Source: a virus. Taken from it: a stretch of DNA of 22,234 bases. A program made the position numbers and the translations under genes. This document shows positions 18,021-22,234 of this stretch, piece after piece. The DNA lies in IMG/VR virus record IMGVR_UViG_3300044675_006041, positions 1 to 22,234 of that record. One strand, 5' to 3'. The first letter of the stretch is position 1, and every line of letters starts with the position of its first letter. The notes beneath the pieces were generated by a model. The model was not told the origin of the DNA. It worked only from the letters and a program-made list of their open reading frames with translations, and searched no databases.

Positions 18021-19609
18021 TTAATTTTAACAGGTATTTTCTTCTCGTGTAATTGCGCATAGGACTGAGCAACAGTGTTATGCGCATTTATTTTATTATT
18101 GTGAGCATCTTTACGAACATCCTCATTAGATTCCATAAGTTTGAGAGGAATATTATTGAAATGGTGACTATGTGGATAAGTCACAATTAAATCATCAGTT
18201 GCTTTAGCATAGACTGGGTAAAATTCCCCTGCAATATTACATTCACCAATAATCAATCTACGATCTTGATCGATAGCAAATTTACCAAGCACTACCGTAT
18301 TCTCTGTTTGCTGCACCTCCAAGGGGGCGGTAACATGTTGGAGGTATGTTTCCCCCTCTACTGCCAATCCACCCCCTACAATTAAATTATTTTTAATTCC
18401 CATGGAAGATTCGACATACACTTGTCTATTTGTCCGAAGAACGATTGTCTTTAAAGATTGTAATTCTAGATTACTCTCTGAAGCAATGTGAACACCATGG
18501 GAAGCATTTAAATTAATTTGTTTGAAACCACCTCGTAAAACAGTTCCTCCCATTTCAAAAGAACCAGTGGTTTTCAGAGATATACCCCCTGATCCCACAA
18601 TTCTACTGAAAGAATTTCCAACAATTACGTGATCCTTCCCACAAGGAAAATTGGAAGAGTTATCAACTTCTTCGACTAAAGGAACATAATCATGATTTTT
18701 ATAAATTCCTTTATCGGATACTAACATTTCAAATGGTTGACTTCTACCTTTTTCATCAATGCGAACTGATGGTAAATCGTTGAATACTGCTCCAATTGTT
18801 TCAAATTTATTTCTTTTAGTGATAAGATGTTCATCCCCACCATCACCCATTTTTTCTTCAATCTTGGTTAATTGTTCTTGAGCATCTAAAAATTGTTTGT
18901 CGATGTCCAATGCATCTTGATCTTTCTCCCATTCACCATTTTCGGTTGCAGCAGATTTGGAAGCACCAAATTCTAAAACACCTGGAGCTTGAGATCCAGC
19001 ACCACCAGCACTCTTTTCGATATTTTGTAATGTGATAGAATCTTCTTTTGCTGGATTTCCCGTCCTCTCTGGAACTGGTGTATAAGCAGTGACTTCATCA
19101 CTCTTAGATGTTCTATATGGTAATTTGGTGTAACCTCCAAATTTATTTTCAACTACGAATACTTTAGAACCTATCACGGGATTGTCATCGCGACTTCCCG
19201 ATGGAGAACTGGATACACCATTGGGTAATGATGAGCCACCTCTTTTTATTTTAAATTTTGAATTATTATCAGCAATTGGTTTTGCTAAATCTTTCCACTC
19301 TTGGAATGCTTGAATTTCTGATTCATCTATAAATCCTTTATAATTATAAAATGTGCCACCAACTCTTTCGTTTTTCCCACCTACTACAAATTCACTAGAA
19401 TCTCCTTTTATGGTATCAAATTTATCATTCAATACTAGAGTTTGTTTATTATTTGTCGCTAATTCAGAATTGACAGTATTATTCAATAGAATATTACTAC
19501 CTGATCTTTGAGAAATATGTAGAGATTCATTATCAGTTGTATTATTGATAACAATTGCTCCCCCTCTTTGGTTTAATACTGTGCGGTTTCTATATTTCTT
19601 TTTAGACAT
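18017..19609 (-). CDS. Baseplate spike protein, gp5 C-terminal-like beta-helix (530 aa)
   Basis: The chain has an N-terminal low-complexity region rich in Asn, Gly and Ser, then a linker, and a C-terminal repeat region (IKNNLIVGGGLAVEGETYL, SLKTIVLRTNRQVYVESSMG, FEMGGTVLRGGFKQINLNAS) of the short alternating strands typical of triple-stranded beta-helix needles in gp5/VgrG spikes. YPHSHHFNNIPLKL near residue 488 has a His cluster that could hold the metal ion at the spike tip, as in other phage spikes. No lysozyme domain is seen. It follows the OB-fold gene by two bases, so together they replace single-chain gp5. The virion location at the tail tip is inferred from these features. Confidence 0.72.
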   Translation of the reverse strand: MSKKKYRNRTVLNQRGGAIVINNTTDNESLHISQRSGSNILLNNTVNSELATNNKQTLVLNDKFDTIKGDSSEFVVGGKNERVGGTFYNYKGFIDESEIQAFQEWKDLAKPIADNNSKFKIKRGGSSLPNGVSSSPSGSRDDNPVIGSKVFVVENKFGGYTKLPYRTSKSDEVTAYTPVPERTGNPAKEDSITLQNIEKSAGGAGSQAPGVLEFGASKSAATENGEWEKDQDALDIDKQFLDAQEQLTKIEEKMGDGGDEHLITKRNKFETIGAVFNDLPSVRIDEKGRSQPFEMLVSDKGIYKNHDYVPLVEEVDNSSNFPCGKDHVIVGNSFSRIVGSGGISLKTTGSFEMGGTVLRGGFKQINLNASHGVHIASESNLELQSLKTIVLRTNRQVYVESSMGIKNNLIVGGGLAVEGETYLQHVTAPLEVQQTENTVVLGKFAIDQDRRLIIGECNIAGEFYPVYAKATDDLIVTYPHSHHFNNIPLKLMESNEDVRKDAHNNKINAHNTVAQSYAQLHEKKIPVKIN

Positions 19610-19611
19610 AA

Positions 19612-20337
19612 TTAATTTTCAAAGTCGGATGGGTAATAAGGAGAAATGTTGGATTCATTATCAGTTCTATTGATAAGTGTAAGACTTCTATAATCTTGAA
19701 TAACTCCGAAATAAACAGGGAAATTTAAGTCTCCCATGAAATGGAAAACCCATACTTTAGAACCAACTTCAGGAACACCGATTATACCCTTTGTTTTATT
19801 ACTAAATTTTTGTGATTTGTAACCAAATGAATATGTATTACACTTCACAGAGAATACATCAATTGGTTTATTGAAAGCGTCTCCCATAATGGTATCTTTG
19901 TTTTCATAGATAAATGCTGGTGAGAATGATCCCGTTTGTAATGTTGGGGGTTCTTCATCATTCACTTGAAACCCTTCTTCATAATTACAATCAGAAATAG
20001 TTGAAATACTATCTTCATCGTTTTGGTAATATCGAGCATTTCCCGATTCACCGATTATTGGGTAGCACGGTTCTGCCCATGGGAGGTTATTGGCTATTTC
20101 TTTAAATATTGCAATGTCGTTCCAATTATCAGTTGGATTATTGACACCTGCCATTTTAACATTGATTTCATCGTATTCTTCCAACCAATTGTCAAAAGGT
20201 TGGTTAGATAATTCGGGAATATAAATTTTTACTCTATTCAATTTCAAAGGATCATCGTTCTTCACGACAATACCACTATAAAATGATTCATCAGTTCTTT
20301 TGGATTCTGCGCCTGAACCACTTCCCCTATTATACAT
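19612..20337 (-). CDS. Baseplate hub OB-fold protein, gp5 N-terminal-like (241 aa)
   Basis: Residues 18-41 (FYSGIVVKNDDPLKLNRVKI, YIPEL) and 188-220 (GIIGVPEVGSKVWVF, GDLNFPVYFGVIQDY) are the two halves of the OB-fold found at the start of T4 gp5 and VgrG (G-V----DP---GRV-V--P.. G..P.VG..VWV.F..GD...P...G). The long insert between them is acidic. It connects the spike to the hub. The gene lies between a terminator/TAAATA box upstream and the spike gene downstream. Confidence 0.8.
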   Translation of the reverse strand: MYNRGSGSGAESKRTDESFYSGIVVKNDDPLKLNRVKIYIPELSNQPFDNWLEEYDEINVKMAGVNNPTDNWNDIAIFKEIANNLPWAEPCYPIIGESGNARYYQNDEDSISTISDCNYEEGFQVNDEEPPTLQTGSFSPAFIYENKDTIMGDAFNKPIDVFSVKCNTYSFGYKSQKFSNKTKGIIGVPEVGSKVWVFHFMGDLNFPVYFGVIQDYRSLTLINRTDNESNISPYYPSDFEN

Positions 20338-20342
20338 ATTAC

Positions 20343-20348
20343 TATTTA
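20343..20348 (-). promoter_or_regulatory. TAAATA late-promoter-like box, 5 nt before the 20337 ATG
   Basis: TAAATA-GTAAT-ATG on the minus strand. It follows the terminator at 20354-20380 directly, marking the start of a separate hub/spike transcript. Confidence 0.7.
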
Positions 20349-20380
20349 AGATAAAAGCACACGAATCAACCGTGTGCTTT
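20349..20380 (-). terminator. Rho-independent terminator after the 150-aa gene
   Basis: In minus-strand RNA, AAAGCACACG (20380-20371) pairs with CGTGTGCTTT (20363-20354) around a seven-base loop. The hairpin runs into UUUUAUCUU. Confidence 0.85.
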
Positions 20381-20413
20381 CATATACCAATAAAGATTAA
20401 AAGTATCTTATTA

Positions 20414-20866
20414 TTAATATCCTAGAAATCTCTTTCTACGAGTATCAGGAGTTGATACAGTGTCTAGTTCAGAGAATGCCGATAGGGGAACAGTGGCAAC
20501 AGAACTCAGGAATGGGAATACAGAATATGAATTGTCAGTATTCACGATAGCCATTTGAGTATTGTGAAGCGATGCTGGAATATTAAATACCGAACCAAGA
20601 ACATTTACCGTGACACTTGGATAAGTTGCAAGGGAGAATGCAGATGCAGTATTAACAGTAGAGCCTACTGAAAATTCAACAGGATTGAATGCTAGACCCA
20701 CATCAGTAGTAGATAAGGAAACTACACCTACTTGTCTGGTTGTAACAACTACGTTAGCACCAGATAGGAATGTGACACCTGTTGCAGAGAGTGTCGTGTT
20801 GGTAAGATTGGGACTACCAGTTTTTGCAGCGGAAAGAAGGTTTTGTTGGAACGTATAAATGCTCAT
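20414..20866 (-). CDS. Unknown Ser/Thr/Val-rich protein (150 aa), possible virion component
   Basis: The ATG at 20866 gives MSIYTFQQNLLSAAKTGSPN; the frame extends five codons further, but those codons are the TAAATA box itself. The body is alternating Thr/Ser/Val strands (TTLSATGVTFLSGANVVVTT, SVTVNVLGSVFNIPAS), with a basic C-terminus RRKRFLGY, suggesting a beta-rich surface or structural protein. It lies between the capsid and hub genes, with a terminator on each side, so it is a single-gene transcript from its own late promoter, as expected for a virion protein needed in many copies. No family is recognised. Confidence 0.7.
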   Translation of the reverse strand: MSIYTFQQNLLSAAKTGSPNLTNTTLSATGVTFLSGANVVVTTRQVGVVSLSTTDVGLAFNPVEFSVGSTVNTASAFSLATYPSVTVNVLGSVFNIPASLHNTQMAIVNTDNSYSVFPFLSSVATVPLSAFSELDTVSTPDTRRKRFLGY

Positions 20867-20871
20867 ATTAT

Positions 20872-20877
20872 TATTTA
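20872..20877 (-). promoter_or_regulatory. TAAATA late-promoter-like box, 5 nt before the 20866 ATG
   Basis: TAAATA-ATAAT-ATG on the minus strand, identical over 14 bases to the boxes at 13033 and 13446. It decides the start of the 150-aa gene. Confidence 0.7.
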
Positions 20878-20938
20878 GCAAAATTGATCAAATTTTAGAA
20901 ATTATGATAAAGAATTATATGATACATATATAAACGAG

Positions 20939-20970
20939 GAAACCCGATGCTCTTCGGTGCATCGGGTTTC
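20939..20970 (-). terminator. Terminator-like hairpin after the major capsid gene
   Basis: GAAACCCGATGC (20970-20959 on the minus strand) pairs with GCATCGGGTTTC (20950-20939), 12 bp with an eight-base loop. The following CTCGTTTAT is a poor U-run. In the plus-strand sense the loop contains CTTCGG, a very stable tetraloop. It may also protect the capsid mRNA 3' end. Confidence 0.72.
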
Positions 20971-21003
20971 AAATTTGTTTAGCGTGTCTGCTAAGAGTTA
21001 GAC

Positions 21004-22234
21004 TTACAGGTAAGTGCTAACAGAACCAGGAGTAAACGCAGTACCAAGACCTTTGACAATGATCAGGTGATAATAAAGATTAGCACCAAAGATGTTATTT
21101 ACAATACCATAACGGGTCATGAGTCCAACGCGAGGAGCGAAATCATTCGGTCCAATTGTGCGTTGCACCATAATCGGGATGTATGGGCAGTAAATAATAC
21201 CTGTGTCATAGTATTCAGAACCTTTGTAACCCAATAGCGCATATTCTACACCACTGGTATAATTACCAGAGTAGTAGTTAGGGCTATAGAGTGAAGTGTT
21301 CTGAACTTCAGTCCGAGTATCACGATAAACCGTCCAGCGGCTACCAACAGTACCAACTTTTGCGATACCAACACCAGCCGTCGAAACGGTTCCGTTGATT
21401 TCGTAAACCTTAAAGTCAGGAAGCATTTCGAGGATGCTGCAAACGCGAGGAGTGGCGATAACAAAGTTAGCGGCACCTCTACGGTTACGAGCAGCCATAC
21501 GACCACTTTCGATAATAAGGCGTTGATAGAAGGTAATATTTCTTTCAGCAGTCCAACGACCATCCGCACTAACAGGACTCCAGATGGAGAAACCTGCGCC
21601 AGCACCAGCATTAAAGGCTGTTTGGATCATACGCATCACAACTTCACGGTCGATTTCAGCTTGGATCTCATACGACATTGCATTCGTAAGTTCTCCATCG
21701 ATATCGATGCCGTTCATGTTTTTGATGTCTTGTTCCAACTCAACACTCCAACGAGTTGCAAGTCTACGTGTCCCAGCTTCAACAGCAGTTTTGTCAAACT
21801 TGAGTTCGATTTGAGGGATTTTACCCGTCAATTCGTAGTTGCTCAAAAGTTCAGCAATACCACGGTCTTGATCTGCGAATGTCCACTCGGCATGACCAGA
21901 GAGGAAACCAGCAGATGTGCCAGTGAAACGTGTGTCCAGAAGTTGATAACCAAGTTCGTCGTTCGGAAGACCAGTGCTACCAGTGTAAGCAGCTTTAAGC
22001 TGATTACCGAAACTGGAGCCAGTTCCACCTTGACTAGCGTATCCGTCGATACCACCATCGCTCAAAGTATCACCTTGGTAGGCATAACGAAGAGCGAAAG
22101 CAAGACCGACAGGTCCGCCCATAGGCTGAACGCCTACGATCTCATTGGAAATCAATTCAGGGAAAGTACGTCTAATCATAGGAATCAGAATCTTTGGAAG
22201 ACGAGCATCACCAGTAGCATAAGCATCGGTATTA
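21004..22234 (-). CDS. Major capsid protein, T4 gp23-like (5' end outside the window)
   Basis: The frame is open to the right edge; residues visible upstream of the first internal Met read NTDAYATGDARLPKILIP, followed by MIRRTFPELISNEIVGVQPM and GGPVGLAFALRYAY. The segment PM-RR-FP-LI--EIVGVQPM-GPVGLAFALR is the hallmark of gp23 (HK97 fold). Further conserved stretches are RWSVELEQDIKNMNGID, YEIQAEIDREVVMRM and near the C-terminus VGLMTRYGI. About 410 residues are visible; the missing N-terminus would hold the leader cleaved by the prohead protease. Codon use is visibly less AT-rich than in the neighbours, as for a highly expressed gene. It is followed by a hairpin. Confidence 0.95.
   Translation of the reverse strand, partial: NTDAYATGDARLPKILIPMIRRTFPELISNEIVGVQPMGGPVGLAFALRYAYQGDTLSDGGIDGYASQGGTGSSFGNQLKAAYTGSTGLPNDELGYQLLDTRFTGTSAGFLSGHAEWTFADQDRGIAELLSNYELTGKIPQIELKFDKTAVEAGTRRLATRWSVELEQDIKNMNGIDIDGELTNAMSYEIQAEIDREVVMRMIQTAFNAGAGAGFSIWSPVSADGRWTAERNITFYQRLIIESGRMAARNRRGAANFVIATPRVCSILEMLPDFKVYEINGTVSTAGVGIAKVGTVGSRWTVYRDTRTEVQNTSLYSPNYYSGNYTSGVEYALLGYKGSEYYDTGIIYCPYIPIMVQRTIGPNDFAPRVGLMTRYGIVNNIFGANLYYHLIIVKGLGTAFTPGSVSTYL

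Noticed and set aside
1-22234. tRNA or rRNA genes, integrase, transposase, CRISPR array
   Set aside because: No cloverleaf, rRNA-like segment, recombinase motif or spacer array was seen on either strand.

Overview
The window is part of the genome of a large tailed phage (myovirus) of the T4-like lineage. The supporting genes are a gp23-type major capsid protein running off the right edge, a gp5-type OB-fold plus beta-helix baseplate spike, phage-type class I ribonucleotide reductase (nrdB, nrdA), a ClpP-like protease and an endolysin/lysis group. The start of most right-hand genes is set by an AT-rich box resembling the T4 late promoter TATAAATA. Shine-Dalgarno sequences are almost absent, so the host may not rely on them. 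The host cannot be named from this sequence.

Left module (1-2925, all + strand, more GC-rich): ten small genes (67-122 aa, plus one truncated at the edge), nearly all unrecognised. A repeated intergenic cassette built on TTTAAAAACTAG precedes almost every start. It has two leader types. One (CTTAAACTGATTACG) precedes five genes. The other precedes four genes and combines a GNRA-tetraloop hairpin with a shared N-terminal peptide MPTTN(TT..). Repeated G6/GAGCG hairpins, an 86-bp perfect duplication and two near-identical terminators complete it. This looks like a modular early or accessory gene array.

Boundary (2926-3163): a gene-free convergent region with a perfect 12-bp inverted repeat of the same motif, long G-runs and A/T-tract palindromes. 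Base composition falls sharply to AT-rich at this point.

Central module (3164-12200, AT-rich, both strands): about a dozen genes. Most encode proteins that start with a short hydrophobic/aromatic peptide (M..F..FF.E or I..IY.E.L), often followed by a phi-x-E|A/S/G site. This matches the capsid-targeting sequences and prohead-protease sites of T4 internal proteins (IPI-III, Alt). Behind these leaders are a HEWAH metallopeptidase, a related HRIGH protein, an ADP-ribosyltransferase-like domain, a GNAT-like domain, an HhH-like protein, a small lysine-rich protein and several unknowns. The best integrated reading is a battery of proteins packaged in the head and possibly delivered with the DNA.

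Lysis and metabolism (11718-18020): small membrane protein, DUF2493/SLOG protein, secreted 3D-domain protein, DUF1353 protein, Amidase_2 endolysin, a 53-aa lipoprotein, ClpP-like protease, nrdB and nrdA. Structural module (18017-22234, - strand): beta-helix spike, OB-fold hub, a 150-aa unknown, and gp23-like capsid protein, with terminators after the last two.

The most striking features are (i) the candidate capsid-targeted effector set, (ii) a TAAATA box exactly 5 nt before the start codon at twelve genes, which would put the transcription start on the ATG (leaderless mRNA), and (iii) the left-hand cassette with its covarying hairpin and shared leader peptide.
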